Source: Salipiger pallidus
Lineage (GTDB): Bacteria > Pseudomonadota > Alphaproteobacteria > Rhodobacterales > Rhodobacteraceae
Length of the DNA: 64,000 bases
Assembly: GCF_014643635.1 (NCBI RefSeq)
Contig: NZ_BMJV01000012.1
Span: forward strand, 1 to 64,000
Direction of reading: 5' to 3'
A program made the position numbers and the translations under genes. Of the stretch, positions 47,683 to 56,842 are shown one piece after another; the first letter of the stretch is position 1, and every line of letters begins with the position of its first letter. The notes below the pieces were generated by a model. It did not search any database, had not been told where the DNA came from, and was given only the letters and a program-made list of their open reading frames with translations.

Positions 47683-47710
47683 GTGAAGAAATTTATTTGG
47701 CGCCCTCCCA

Positions 47711-47741
47711 TTGACCCTCCAGTAACTGGAAGCCTCATATT
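47711..47741 (+). promoter_or_regulatory. CueR-type promoter for copA-cueR
   Basis: TTGACC (47711-47716), a 19-bp spacer containing CTCCAGTAACTGGAAGC, and -10 CATATT (47736-47741). The copZ promoter runs the other way from the same 85-bp region. Confidence 0.8.
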
Positions 47742-47771
47742 CCACTTCGAATGGAAAAACAGGTGACACAT

Positions 47772-50282
47772 ATGCCCGAACCCAAACAGATCAGCCTGCC
47801 GATCGAAGGCATGTCATGCGCGTCCTGCGTTGGCAGGGTCGATCGCGCATTGAATGCAATCGACGGCGTAGAGGATGTGTCGGTGAACCTTGCCTCGGAA
47901 ACTGCTCGCATGAGCGTGGACGCGCTCAAGCGCATTCCCGACATCATCGAATCCCTTCGCGAGCTGGGCTACCCCGCGCGGAAGGCCAGGGCCGAACTCA
48001 CGATTGCAGCGATGTCCTGTGCCTCTTGCGTCGGGCGGGTCGATAAGGCGCTTGCCGCGGTGCCCGGGGTGGTCGAGGTGAACGTCAACCTCGCCTCAGA
48101 GACGGCGACGGTCATTTACGTCGAAGGTCTTGTCACGACATCCGATCTGATCGAATCAAGCGGCGCGGCAGGGTATCCAGCAACCGTGGCAACGGCCCAG
48201 GCCGGTGACGACAGAGTTGCGCGCAAGGAGGAAGAGGCTCAGGCGCTTGCCAAACGGGTCACCTTTGCGGCCATCCTCGCCTTGCCGGTCTTCCTGATCG
48301 AAATGGGTGGCCACGTCATTCCGGCCGTTCATATGCTGATCGAGACCACGATTGGCCAGCAGACGAGTTGGCTTCTTCAGTTCGTGCTGACGACAATCGT
48401 TCTCTTCGGCCCGGGCCGGACGTTTTACACCAAGGGTTTCCCGGCCTTGTTCCGGGGTGCCCCCGACATGAACAGCCTCGTCGCGGTCGGCACCGGGGCG
48501 GCTTACCTTTATTCCGTGGTTGCGACATTCGTACCGTCGGTCCTGCCTGACACGCTGCGCACCGTCTATTTCGAGGCGGCAGCGGTCATCGTCGTTCTGA
48601 TCCTTCTGGGGCGGTTTCTTGAAGCGCGCGCCAAGGGGAGAACGGGCGCGGCCATCCAGAAGCTATTAGGGCTTCAGGCGCGGACTGCACGCGTGATGCG
48701 GGACGGAGAAAGCGTCGAGATCGAGATCGATGCGCTGGTTCAGGGTGACATCGTCATCGTGCGCCCTGGTGAACGCATCGCGGTCGATGGCGAGGTCATC
48801 GAGGGGACCAGCCGCGTCGACGAAAGCATGCTGACAGGCGAGCCGATCCCCGCTGAAAAAGGTGCCGGAGATACGGTGACCGGCGGGACGGTCAACGGCG
48901 CCGGAAGCCTACAGTTCCTCGCCACGCGGGTCGGCGCCGACACGACCCTGGCGCAGATTATTCGCATGGTCGAAGAGGCCCAGGGCGCCAAACTGCCGAT
49001 CCAGGGATTGGTCGACCGGATCACCTTGTGGTTCGTGCCTGCCGTGATGGCGATCGCGGCGGCGACCGTGCTGGTCTGGCTGTTTTTCGGGCCTGATCCG
49101 GCCCTGACGATGGCGCTGGTCGCCGGTGTGTCGGTGCTCATCATCGCGTGCCCCTGCGCGATGGGGCTTGCGACGCCGACCTCGATCATGGTCGGGACGG
49201 GACGTGCTGCGGAAATGGGTGTCCTGTTCCGTAAAGGTGACGCCTTGCAGCAACTTGATTCCGTTGATGTGGTCGCCCTCGACAAAACAGGCACGGTGAC
49301 CGAGGGGCGACCCGCACTGACTGACCTTGTGCTGGCGGAAGGGTTCGATCGCCCAACAACGCTCTCGAAGATCGCTGCCGTGGAGTCGCTCTCCGAGCAT
49401 CCTGTCGCGGACGCCATCGTGCGGGCCGCGCGGGCCGAGGGCGCACCTCTTGTGGCGGCCGAAGGCTTTCAATCGGTCACAGGTTACGGCGTGCGCGCCG
49501 TGGTCGAAGACGTGGAGGTGTTGGTTGGGGCCGACCGCTACATGGCGCGCGAAGGCATTGACGTCTCGGCATTGGCTCCAGAGGAAACGAAGATCGCAAG
49601 CAAGGGTCGCACGGCGCTTTACGCTGCCATAGATGGGCGTGTCGCCGCCGTGATCGGCGTGGCCGATCCGGTCAAACCGGCAAGCCGCGCAGCCATCGCA
49701 GCGCTGCACGAAAAGGGTCTTGCGGTTGCGATGATCACCGGCGACAAACGCGAAACCGTCGAAGCCATCGCCCGCGAAACCGGTATCGACCACGTCATCG
49801 CCGGCGTCCTGCCGGACGGCAAGGTTGCGGCGCTCGACAGTTTGCGCCAAGGGAACAAGCGCATCGCCTTTGTCGGCGACGGGATCAACGACGCCCCGGC
49901 GCTGGCGCATGCCGATGTGGGCATCGCCATTGGAACCGGCACCGATGTGGCCATCGAATCTGCGGATGTCGTCCTGATGTCGGGCGATTTGCGCGGCGTG
50001 GTGAACGCCTTCGAAGTATCGCGGCGGACCATGCGCAACATCCGGCAGAACCTGTTCTGGGCCTTTGCCTACAACGTGGCACTTATTCCGGTCGCTGCCG
50101 GGGTGCTTTATCCCGCCTTTGGGTTGCTCCTGTCACCAATCCTTGCGGCGGGTGCGATGGCGTTGTCCTCGGTGTTTGTCCTGACCAATGCCCTGCGGCT
50201 GCGGCGCATCGCGCCTGCGATGGACGAGCAGCGCGCAATCCCGGCAGAGCTGGCAGCCGCCACTCCTGCTCCAGCAGAATAA
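47772..50282 (+). CDS. copA: Cu(I)-exporting P1B-1 ATPase CopA
   Basis: An 836-residue copper ATPase. Two N-terminal HMA domains carry [12 protein letters not shown] and [12 protein letters not shown]. The core has [10 protein letters not shown], the membrane site [13 protein letters not shown] (CPC), [28 protein letters not shown] and the last helices with [18 protein letters not shown] and [15 protein letters not shown], whose Asn, Tyr, Met and Ser are the Cu(I) ligand set. Start 47772 has AGGTGA at 5-base spacing; ATG 47751 is only about 10 bp past the -10 box. cueR follows 12 bp downstream. Confidence 0.94.
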   Translation: MPEPKQISLPIEGMSCASCVGRVDRALNAIDGVEDVSVNLASETARMSVDALKRIPDIIESLRELGYPARKARAELTIAAMSCASCVGRVDKALAAVPGVVEVNVNLASETATVIYVEGLVTTSDLIESSGAAGYPATVATAQAGDDRVARKEEEAQALAKRVTFAAILALPVFLIEMGGHVIPAVHMLIETTIGQQTSWLLQFVLTTIVLFGPGRTFYTKGFPALFRGAPDMNSLVAVGTGAAYLYSVVATFVPSVLPDTLRTVYFEAAAVIVVLILLGRFLEARAKGRTGAAIQKLLGLQARTARVMRDGESVEIEIDALVQGDIVIVRPGERIAVDGEVIEGTSRVDESMLTGEPIPAEKGAGDTVTGGTVNGAGSLQFLATRVGADTTLAQIIRMVEEAQGAKLPIQGLVDRITLWFVPAVMAIAAATVLVWLFFGPDPALTMALVAGVSVLIIACPCAMGLATPTSIMVGTGRAAEMGVLFRKGDALQQLDSVDVVALDKTGTVTEGRPALTDLVLAEGFDRPTTLSKIAAVESLSEHPVADAIVRAARAEGAPLVAAEGFQSVTGYGVRAVVEDVEVLVGADRYMAREGIDVSALAPEETKIASKGRTALYAAIDGRVAAVIGVADPVKPASRAAIAALHEKGLAVAMITGDKRETVEAIARETGIDHVIAGVLPDGKVAALDSLRQGNKRIAFVGDGINDAPALAHADVGIAIGTGTDVAIESADVVLMSGDLRGVVNAFEVSRRTMRNIRQNLFWAFAYNVALIPVAAGVLYPAFGLLLSPILAAGAMALSSVFVLTNALRLRRIAPAMDEQRAIPAELAAATPAPAE

Positions 50283-50294
50283 CGGAGGTTCGAC

Positions 50295-50693
50295 ATGAAC
50301 ATCGGAGACGTTGCCCGACAATCGGGTGTGCCCCCAAAAACAATCCGCTACTACGAGGACATCGGGCTGATCCGCCCGAACCGTAGCGAGAACGGCTACC
50401 GCGCGTTCACCGAGAGCCACATTCACAAGCTGGCGTTTCTGGGTCGCGCACGGGCCTTGGGGTTCACCATCGAAGATTGCAGGACGCTCCTGTCGCTCTA
50501 CGAGGATGAAAACCGCGAAAGCATGCAAGTGAAGGCGGTTGCGGAAGACCATCTGCGCCAGATCGAGGAAAAGATCGCGAAACTGCAATCCATGCGCGCG
50601 ACGCTCGCCGAACTGGTGGAAAAATGTGCCGGGGATCACCGGCCCGACTGCCCCATCATCGAGGATCTGTCGCCGGAGCGGTTGGCCAAGTGA
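50295..50693 (+). CDS. cueR: MerR-family copper regulator CueR
   Basis: A 132-residue regulator: N-terminal helix-turn-helix (MNIGDVARQSGVPPKTIRYYEDIGLI), wing (RSENGYRAF), a dimer helix (about residues 75-110) and the Cu(I)-binding loop CAGDHRPDC (Cys111 and Cys119), the CueR-type C-x7-C spacing. It twists the 19-bp-spaced promoters listed in this window. It is co-transcribed with copA. Confidence 0.92.
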   Translation: MNIGDVARQSGVPPKTIRYYEDIGLIRPNRSENGYRAFTESHIHKLAFLGRARALGFTIEDCRTLLSLYEDENRESMQVKAVAEDHLRQIEEKIAKLQSMRATLAELVEKCAGDHRPDCPIIEDLSPERLAK

Positions 50694-50714
50694 CAGGCAA
50701 GAAGGGGCTGTACC

Positions 50715-51479
50715 TCAGAACCAGATCGCGCGGACCGGCATCCAGATACCCATGAAGATCATCATCAGGTTTTCCGTCAGCGAAATGAACCCCAGCGGGA
50801 CGGAACTGTCACCGCCGACGCAGGCGCATTTCAGCTCTCTCTTGTCGATATAAACAGCCTTGAACACGCTGACAGCGCCGACCGTGCCGATAAACAGGGC
50901 GACAGGCGCCGAGAGCCACAGCAGCGCGCCGGCAGTCATCAGGACACCTGCCAACGCTTCGCCGAACGGGTAGACCTTGCCGTATCGCACCCATTTGCGC
51001 GCCAGCAGATCGTAGTTGAGGAACATCGTCGAAAACCCTTCGACATCCTGCAATTTCTGGATCGCGAGAATGGTCATGGACAGCGAAATGAACCATTCGA
51101 ACCCCCGCAAGGTAAGGACCGACCCGTACTGGTGCCAAGACAGGCCCAATGCCAACAGCGCGGCAACGGAAAAGATCGCGATGACCGGCTGGTAGGTCGT
51201 GTCGCTTTGCTCTTCCTCGGGTGGGTCAATGTCGAAAAACACCCTGAGATCGTCGTAACCGCCGATCCGTTCGTCCCCGATGAAAGTCTGCGGCGTCGTC
51301 TCGACCCCGTGCTTCTCCATGAAAGCATCGGTGTCTTCACGGGTGTCAAGCGGATGGTCTTCCACCTCGAAGCCTTGCCGCTCCAGCAGGTCTTTCGATT
51401 TCAGACCGTAGGGGCAGACATGGCCCGGCATGACCATGCGATAAAGCTGCGCGGATTTACTGTCTGTGTCGCGGGGCAT
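50715..51479 (-). CDS. Glutaredoxin-MauE fusion membrane protein
   Basis: A 254-residue fusion. Residues 1-85 form a glutaredoxin-like domain (YRMVMPGHVCPYGLKSKDLLERQGFEVEDHPL with a CPYG site, GVETTPQTFIGDERIGGYDDLRVFF). Residues 100-254 are a MauE/DoxX-like four-helix domain (ALLALGLSWHQYGSVL, GFEWFISLSMTILAIQKLQDVEGFSTMFLNYDLLARKWVRYGKVYPFGEALAGVLM, and a Cys pair in ELKCACVGGDSSVPLGFISLTEN). It likely relays thiol electrons across the membrane. Probably follows the DUF305 gene in one transcript. Confidence 0.82.
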   Translation of the reverse strand: MPRDTDSKSAQLYRMVMPGHVCPYGLKSKDLLERQGFEVEDHPLDTREDTDAFMEKHGVETTPQTFIGDERIGGYDDLRVFFDIDPPEEEQSDTTYQPVIAIFSVAALLALGLSWHQYGSVLTLRGFEWFISLSMTILAIQKLQDVEGFSTMFLNYDLLARKWVRYGKVYPFGEALAGVLMTAGALLWLSAPVALFIGTVGAVSVFKAVYIDKRELKCACVGGDSSVPLGFISLTENLMMIFMGIWMPVRAIWF

Positions 51480-51491
51480 GTCCTTTCCTCC

Positions 51492-52328
51492 TTATCCGCT
51501 GCACGTAAGTTGACCACGGAACCCGGCTTCGTAGTCGGTTCCCGCGCTGACGATCAGATCGGTCAGGTCACCGTTCGTCTCTGCGATCTCGGCCGACAGC
51601 GGGCCTTCAGAAAATGCATTTTCGCCCTGCGCATTCAGGCGCACCAGATCACCGCTGATCTTCATTGCGGCGGCAGACCCTTCGCCGGTTTCACCAGTCA
51701 CCAGTACAGCCGGACTGTCCGAGGTGTAAGCAAAGCGGCAATTTCCGCCATTCGGGAACACCGCAGCGATTTCGTCTTCCGTCAGAAACTCAGGATCGAC
51801 CTTCGACACGACCTCCGTTTGAAGCGCCTGTTGCGCATCCACAACCTGCGCCGGCGTTTCGCTTCGCGTGGCCGATGCTTCGCCGTTTGCTCCAATGTCA
51901 GCAATAAGGTAGCGCATTTCGGCGATTTCCTTGTCCTGCGCATAGATAATGTCGTCTGCGAGCCCCCGGACGCGCGGGTCGGTGATCTCGGCACGAGTCG
52001 ACGTCATGATGGCGATCGAGTGGTGCGGGATCATGGCGCGCATGTAGGACCTGTCCTGCACCGTGAATTGCCCGCGAACCAGCCAGAGGCTCGCCGCGAA
52101 AAGGACTATTGCGCCAACGAAAATCGCGATGTTGGCTTTGGTGTTCTGATACATGGACAACATGTACGCCAACATGATCACGGCCATGGTCGCCCCCATC
52201 AGGATGGCCATGTAAAGGCGTGTCTCCGAAAAGAAGATATGGCCCCAAAGATAGGTGTTCAGGTACATCAGAACGAACATGACCACGGTCGATGTTCCGA
52301 TCATCATAAAGAATCGTGAGTAGTGCAT
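51492..52328 (-). CDS. Membrane DUF305 protein
   Basis: A 278-residue protein with three N-terminal helices (MMIGTSTVVMFVLMYLNTYLWG, LYMAILMGATMAVIMLAYMLSMY, IAIFVGAIVLFAASLWLV), then a DUF305 segment (DRSYMRAMIPHHSIAIMTSTRAEITDPRVRGLADDIIYAQDKEIAEMRYLI) with the MIPHH metal motif, and a C-terminal domain of ~110 residues. Membrane DUF305 proteins are common in copper-resistance islands. A CueR-like dyad lies upstream at 52366. Confidence 0.85.
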   Translation of the reverse strand: MHYSRFFMMIGTSTVVMFVLMYLNTYLWGHIFFSETRLYMAILMGATMAVIMLAYMLSMYQNTKANIAIFVGAIVLFAASLWLVRGQFTVQDRSYMRAMIPHHSIAIMTSTRAEITDPRVRGLADDIIYAQDKEIAEMRYLIADIGANGEASATRSETPAQVVDAQQALQTEVVSKVDPEFLTEDEIAAVFPNGGNCRFAYTSDSPAVLVTGETGEGSAAAMKISGDLVRLNAQGENAFSEGPLSAEIAETNGDLTDLIVSAGTDYEAGFRGQLTCSG

Positions 52329-52365
52329 TTCCAGTCACCTCCTTGCAGTTCTCTGTAAAACAACA

Positions 52366-52390
52366 ACATTCCAGCGCTGGAGAGTTCCAA
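52366..52390 (-). promoter_or_regulatory. Probable CueR-type box for the DUF305 gene
   Basis: On the minus strand TTGGAA (52390-52385) followed by ACTCTCCAGCGCTGGAATGT, a dyad like the other boxes. The -35 is not canonical and the -10 is unclear. Confidence 0.5.
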
Positions 52391-52507
52391 AAGCACGAAT
52401 TTTCGTAGTTTCAAGGCAACAAAGGCGCGTCGTTTGCCCCGGTTCACGGCTTCTTTTCTTTGCCCCTGACGCGCACTGAATTTTCATGGGTCCGAGGAGA
52501 TCGCGCC

Positions 52508-53089
52508 ATGCAGAATTTCACGAGACGAGAATTGATTTGTGCCGGAGCGATGGGTTGCTTTCTGCCCACAACTGCCTGGGCCCACAAAGTCAAATTGCCC
52601 GAACGGTTCGAACCACAATTGGTAAACACCCGTCGTGGTGACTGGGTTAAAGGCGATGTCCACGTCGTTCCCGACGATTTTTTCCTTTATTTCATGCTCG
52701 AGGACGGGATGGCGATCCGCTACGGGGTCGGGGTAGGGCGCAAAGGTTTGTACGAACCCGGAGAGTTCACGGTAGCGCGCAAGGCCAAATGGCCATGGTG
52801 GCGGCCAACGAACGCCATGATCCGGCGCGAGCCACGCAAATACGCAAAGTACAAGGATGGACTGAAAGGCGGGCCAAACAACCCGCTCGGGGCCCGCGCG
52901 CTCTATCTCTACGATGCCGAGGGACGCGATACCTATCTTCGCATTCATGGAACGAACGCCCCGGAGACAATTGGGTCTGCCGTGTCGAATGGATGCGCGC
53001 GGTTGACGAATGAACATGTGAAGGATCTGTACGAACGCGTTGAAATCGGCGCCCGCGTCTTCCTGTATCCCAAAGTGACAACGGCGTGA
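52508..53089 (+). CDS. Tat-exported L,D-transpeptidase
   Basis: A 193-residue ErfK/YkuD-type enzyme with a Tat signal (MQNFTRRELICAGAMGCFLPTTAWA). The catalytic region is LGARALYLYDAEGRDTYLRIHGTNAPETIGSAVSNGCARLTNEHVKDLYERV, with HGT, the nucleophile Cys in SNGC, and Arg one residue later. Such enzymes make 3-3 peptidoglycan crosslinks or attach proteins to the wall. The start at 52508 has CCGAGGAGA as ribosome site. It precedes the second multicopper oxidase. Confidence 0.88.
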   Translation: MQNFTRRELICAGAMGCFLPTTAWAHKVKLPERFEPQLVNTRRGDWVKGDVHVVPDDFFLYFMLEDGMAIRYGVGVGRKGLYEPGEFTVARKAKWPWWRPTNAMIRREPRKYAKYKDGLKGGPNNPLGARALYLYDAEGRDTYLRIHGTNAPETIGSAVSNGCARLTNEHVKDLYERVEIGARVFLYPKVTTA

Positions 53090-53172
53090 GGAGTGTTCTG
53101 TCGCCTTGAAGTTCCTCTTCCGGAAATGGCACAAGTGCGGCAGTTGGCGAAAGCCAGTCTATCATTCATGAG

Positions 53173-54477
53173 GTGACGGAATTGTCTTTGAGCCGGAGGT
53201 CTTTCCTTGGCGGGATGACCGTTGCGCTGGCTGGTACCCGCTTGCCAGCAGCGACACACGAGTTGATCCTCGCGCCCCAATCGATCAAGGCGCACCTTGC
53301 TGGGTACGACGTGTCGATGTTGGGCTTCAACGGTGGTCTGCCGGGCCCAGAAGTCAGAATGCGACAAGGACAAACCGCCCGCATTACCCTCGATAACCGA
53401 TTGGAGGAGGGCGCTCTCGTTCACTGGCATGGGTTGCGGGTTCCAAATCGGATGGATGGTGTCAACGTCCTCACTCAGGATGTGGTCATTCCGGGCGACT
53501 CGTATCGTTATCAATTCGGCGTCCCGGATGCCGGCACGTATTGGTATCACTCGCATTACCTGTCTTACGATCAGGTCAGCCGCGGTCTTTTCGGCGCCTT
53601 CATCGTCGAGGAGCAAAATGCGCCGGCTGTCGACCATGACATCGTTGTTCAGTTCTTCGATGTCTTGCTGGATCAGTCCGGGCAGTACGACGAAGCGTTC
53701 AACCCGGCCCACTTCGCAACCGAGGGCCGTATCGGCAATACGGTCACGGCACTTGTTTTCAATGGAACCGGCAAGACTGTGAAACGAGGCGACCGTCTGC
53801 GACTGCGTCTCATAAATCCCTCTATCGACAGGGTGTACCGTGTCGGCCTGGATGGTTTGATAGGCAAGATCGTTGCACTGGATGGCATGCCTCTGGCGCA
53901 TCCTCGGACGCTCGAACCGATCCTTCTCGCTCCGGGGCAAAGATGCGATGTGATTGGTGATGCGACCGGGCCTATTAGATTCGACGACAGCTTTGGAGAA
54001 CAGACGTTGAGCCTTGGCGAAATCGCTGTTTCCGGTTCCCGTGAGCCCGCGAAAGCGCCCATCACCGCATTGCCCGCCAACCGAATGCCCGCCCCGAAAG
54101 ACCCCGGCCAAACCGCGGAGCTGGTGCTCCAGGGAGGTGCGGGAAGCGCGTCCCACAACGGCACAGGGACATGGGCGCTCAATGACGTATCCGGCCTGCC
54201 TCGAAGGCCTTTCCTATCCGCCGCGCAGGGGACGACCGCGCGCATTTCGATCCGCAACGAAACCGGGTTCCCACACGTCATGCATCTGCATGGCCACCAT
54301 TTCTGGGAACTCGATGCGGCGGGTGAAGCCGGTCCATACCGGGACTCGACCTATCTGGATACCGGCGAGACGCGGGATATTCTCGTCGTCCTGGACAATC
54401 CGGGATCGTGGATGCTGCATTGCCACATGTTGAGCCACCAAGCCGACGGTATGGCAACGTGGATCAGAGTCGGCTGA
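53173..54477 (+). CDS. Second Tat-exported multicopper oxidase
   Basis: A 434-residue oxidase starting at GTG 53173 or TTG 53182 (the latter has GAGGTGA upstream). Tat signal LSRRSFLGGMTVALAGTRLPAA. Copper motifs: HWHG (about 85), WYHSH (about 126), HVMHLHGHHF (about 368) and LHCHMLSHQADGM (about 418). Shorter than the first oxidase, with only about 300 residues between the first and last motif pairs, but complete in ligands. Probably part of the 52508-55811 group (transpeptidase, oxidase, DsbB, transpeptidase). Confidence 0.9.
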   Translation: MTELSLSRRSFLGGMTVALAGTRLPAATHELILAPQSIKAHLAGYDVSMLGFNGGLPGPEVRMRQGQTARITLDNRLEEGALVHWHGLRVPNRMDGVNVLTQDVVIPGDSYRYQFGVPDAGTYWYHSHYLSYDQVSRGLFGAFIVEEQNAPAVDHDIVVQFFDVLLDQSGQYDEAFNPAHFATEGRIGNTVTALVFNGTGKTVKRGDRLRLRLINPSIDRVYRVGLDGLIGKIVALDGMPLAHPRTLEPILLAPGQRCDVIGDATGPIRFDDSFGEQTLSLGEIAVSGSREPAKAPITALPANRMPAPKDPGQTAELVLQGGAGSASHNGTGTWALNDVSGLPRRPFLSAAQGTTARISIRNETGFPHVMHLHGHHFWELDAAGEAGPYRDSTYLDTGETRDILVVLDNPGSWMLHCHMLSHQADGMATWIRVG

Positions 54478-54590
54478 GGGTCGAGACGGATACATACCGT
54501 TACAAATCTCTGAATGATAACAGGCCTTTCGCCGTCTACGTAACCTGACAAGCGAGAAACAGGTCCATCGACTGCCAATGGGAGCGTTCA

Positions 54591-55103
54591 TTGACCCTGA
54601 CACCAAAATCTCTCGGCATGACTGCGGCGGCAGGATCAGCCGCCTTGCTGTTGGGGGCCTTCGTTTTCCAGGCTCTTGGGTACGCGCCGTGCGCAATGTG
54701 CATCTGGCAACGCTACCCACACGCAATCGCCATTGGAATGGGCGCTCTGTTGCTCTTTGCTCTGCCGATTTTGCCAATCCTGATAATCGGTGCCCTGTCG
54801 GTACTCAGCACATCCGCGTTGGGAGTGTTTCATACCGGTGTCGAGCGCGGCTGGTGGGAGGGACCGACTTCTTGCACGGGATCCGGCCTCGATGTTTCCC
54901 AAATGTCGGTATCGGAATTGCTGCCCTCTGCCAGTTCAAATACGTCCAATCTTGTTCTGTGCAGTGAGGTTGTCTGGGAATTTCTGACGTTGTCCATGGC
55001 CAGTTGGAACGCGATCCTAAGCGGTGTCCTTGCTTGCCTCTGGTTGGTCGCGATCGCAAGACATCAAAAGGTTCGGTGGCATGGGGTCGCGGACGTTTCT
55101 TGA
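54591..55103 (+). CDS. dsbB: DsbB disulfide bond formation protein
   Basis: A 170-residue membrane protein with four helices. The quinone-linked pair is in ALGYAPCAMCIWQRYPHAIAIGMG (Cys-x-x-Cys before Arg), and the periplasmic loop has CTGSG and a distant Cys in LVLCSEVVW. Start TTG 54591 has GGGAG at 6-base spacing; ATG 54618 is an alternative. It reoxidises DsbA-type proteins, for example the one at 46645. Confidence 0.88.
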   Translation: MTLTPKSLGMTAAAGSAALLLGAFVFQALGYAPCAMCIWQRYPHAIAIGMGALLLFALPILPILIIGALSVLSTSALGVFHTGVERGWWEGPTSCTGSGLDVSQMSVSELLPSASSNTSNLVLCSEVVWEFLTLSMASWNAILSGVLACLWLVAIARHQKVRWHGVADVS

Positions 55104-55145
55104 ATCGTCCCGCATTCATCGAAAACAAACAAAGGGCTTCGCTTC

Positions 55146-55811
55146 ATGGTTACAAGACGACACTTCCTTGCACTTTCCGGCTCGCTGTTTTCAGCGTCTC
55201 TGAGTTCGCCAGCATTCGCTAAGACCTGGCCGTCAACAGCCGAAAAAGCAGCTTGGGATGCGCAGATCACGCCCGCCAACTATGACCCGGCAACAACCAA
55301 CCCATGGGGGCTGCATCCCAGGCTGCTGCCGCAACGCGTTTTGGCGAATGACGGTTTGCGCCCGGGTGACATTCACGTCGATGCGATCGCGCGCTATCTG
55401 TACCATATCGAGGAAGGTGGCACCGCGATGCGATACGGGGTGGCGATTGCCAAGGGCGATCTCTATGAACCCGGCACCTATACGATCCGCCGAAAGGTCG
55501 AATGGCCGCACTGGACGCCAACGCAGTCAATGATCGAACGCGATCCGGAGGCTTACGAGCGGTTTGCCGACGGTATGGAGCCCGGCCCCAACAATGCCTT
55601 GGGCAGCAGGGCTTTGTATCTATTCGTCGGAGATCGGGATACGTACCTTCGAATTCACGGAACGCCGAGCCCTCGCAGCATTGGCGGCCGGGCCAGTTCG
55701 GGATGCGTGCGCATGGTGATGGCCCACATCAATGATCTCTATCCGAATGTCGCTGTCGGATCGACGGCGTTCCTTTACTCGGCCGAAGACAGCGTTACCG
55801 CTCGAAGCTAA
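55146..55811 (+). CDS. Tat-exported L,D-transpeptidase, third copy
   Basis: A 221-residue enzyme with Tat signal MVTRRHFLALSGSLFSASLSSPAFA and the catalytic stretch LGSRALYLFVGDRDTYLRIHGTPSPRSIGGRASSGCVRMVMAHINDLYPNV, with HGT and S-S-G-C-V-R intact. It has a longer N-terminal region than the copy at 52508 (PANYDPATTNPWGLHPRLLPQRV). It follows dsbB by 42 bp. Confidence 0.88.
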   Translation: MVTRRHFLALSGSLFSASLSSPAFAKTWPSTAEKAAWDAQITPANYDPATTNPWGLHPRLLPQRVLANDGLRPGDIHVDAIARYLYHIEEGGTAMRYGVAIAKGDLYEPGTYTIRRKVEWPHWTPTQSMIERDPEAYERFADGMEPGPNNALGSRALYLFVGDRDTYLRIHGTPSPRSIGGRASSGCVRMVMAHINDLYPNVAVGSTAFLYSAEDSVTARS

Positions 55812-55887
55812 CCTATTGCATCTTTGGCTCACACGCCGAGGACTGCGTCGTGCAGGGACATCTTCCAATGAATTGTTGGACGAACAC

Positions 55888-56517
55888 TCACGGCTGTGTC
55901 GCAAGTGAACTTTCGAACTGTGCGATCGCTACGGATTTGTCGTCCTCATCGTTCTCGAACAGCTTTGTGGTTCGCACGCCCGGCAACTTGCCAAAATCCG
56001 CCATCAGGCGCTTTGGAAAAAATGTGCGTCCGATGGATTCAAATCCTGGTAATTGTCTGAGTACCGCGGAGGTACTGGCACTACAAAAACCGGAAGCGGC
56101 TGGGCCGCTGGCAATTGCAAGGCGCAAAGCCTGCTCCGCGACTTCGGGAGACACATCGATCTCTTGTATGACGACATGGTAGGTCTCGCGAGCATGAGCC
56201 CGCGCATAAAAATCGGCCACTTGTGGAGTAATGCCATAAAGCACATCTCCCCGTTCCGGTACAGCGCTCAGCCGGACCGTTCCTGCCGGATCGAAGATAA
56301 CACGCTGCGACCCATTAATCATGACGCTGCTATGCGCACCCGCCCCGGACCTGTTGTTGATCATGGTGTACAACGTCAGCGCGGCCGGTCCATCGTGACG
56401 GTAGGATGCGCTACTGATGACTTCGGCTGAAGCATCCGGGCGCATGTCGTTTCCTGCACCGCACCCCGCCAAAATTACCAAGGTTAGAACTGAGAAAATG
56501 CGGTTCAAAAAGAGCAC
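55888..56517 (-). CDS. Lipoprotein, unknown
   Basis: A 209-residue protein from GTG 56517, chosen because GGAGG lies 7 bases upstream. The signal ends in the lipobox LVILAGC. The body (ALTLYTMINNRSGAGAHSSVMINGSQRVIFDPAGTVRLSAVPERGDVLYGITPQVADFYARAHARETYHVVIQEIDVSPEVAEQALRLA, SASTSAVLRQLPGFESI) looks like a secreted enzyme-like domain seen in other alphaproteobacteria, but I cannot name it. A much longer frame upstream is only the antisense of the EF-hand gene. Confidence 0.7.
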   Translation of the reverse strand: MLFLNRIFSVLTLVILAGCGAGNDMRPDASAEVISSASYRHDGPAALTLYTMINNRSGAGAHSSVMINGSQRVIFDPAGTVRLSAVPERGDVLYGITPQVADFYARAHARETYHVVIQEIDVSPEVAEQALRLAIASGPAASGFCSASTSAVLRQLPGFESIGRTFFPKRLMADFGKLPGVRTTKLFENDEDDKSVAIAQFESSLATQP

Positions 56518-56842
56518 CCTGCAGCCTCCTGCCATGGGTTGAATGATTGAATTTTCGGGATATTCAGGGCCTCTAGCAATCTCGACATCAACTCTTCCGG
56601 ATTTCACCTCTACCGAAACATGGGTTCGGTTTCGGTTGGTATACGGATCCTCGACACCTTTTTTTCTGGATATCGCATGTTTCAGATGAAGAGGAGCGTT
56701 CGCCCCGAATTGATTTGTCGCAATTTGTAACAGACCCCGCCTTTGTGACCTCGCGATACAAAACACCGGCTCGCGTGGCATTCCGCATCTGCAGGTGCCC
56801 CCCATATGCTGGGTATCGCAACACTGACACGAGGTGATCGAA
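56518..56842. other. Divergent promoter region with inverted repeat
   Basis: A 325-bp gap between the leftward lipoprotein and the rightward EF-hand gene. It holds ACCGAAAC (56612-56619) and GTTTCGGT (56629-56636), an inverted repeat with a 9-base centre, and otherwise AT-richer promoter-like DNA. No gene is supported. Confidence 0.5.

Noticed and set aside
54591-54620. TTGACC at the dsbB start as another CueR promoter
   Set aside because: No dyad or -10 element follows; the bases are the TTG start and first codons of dsbB.
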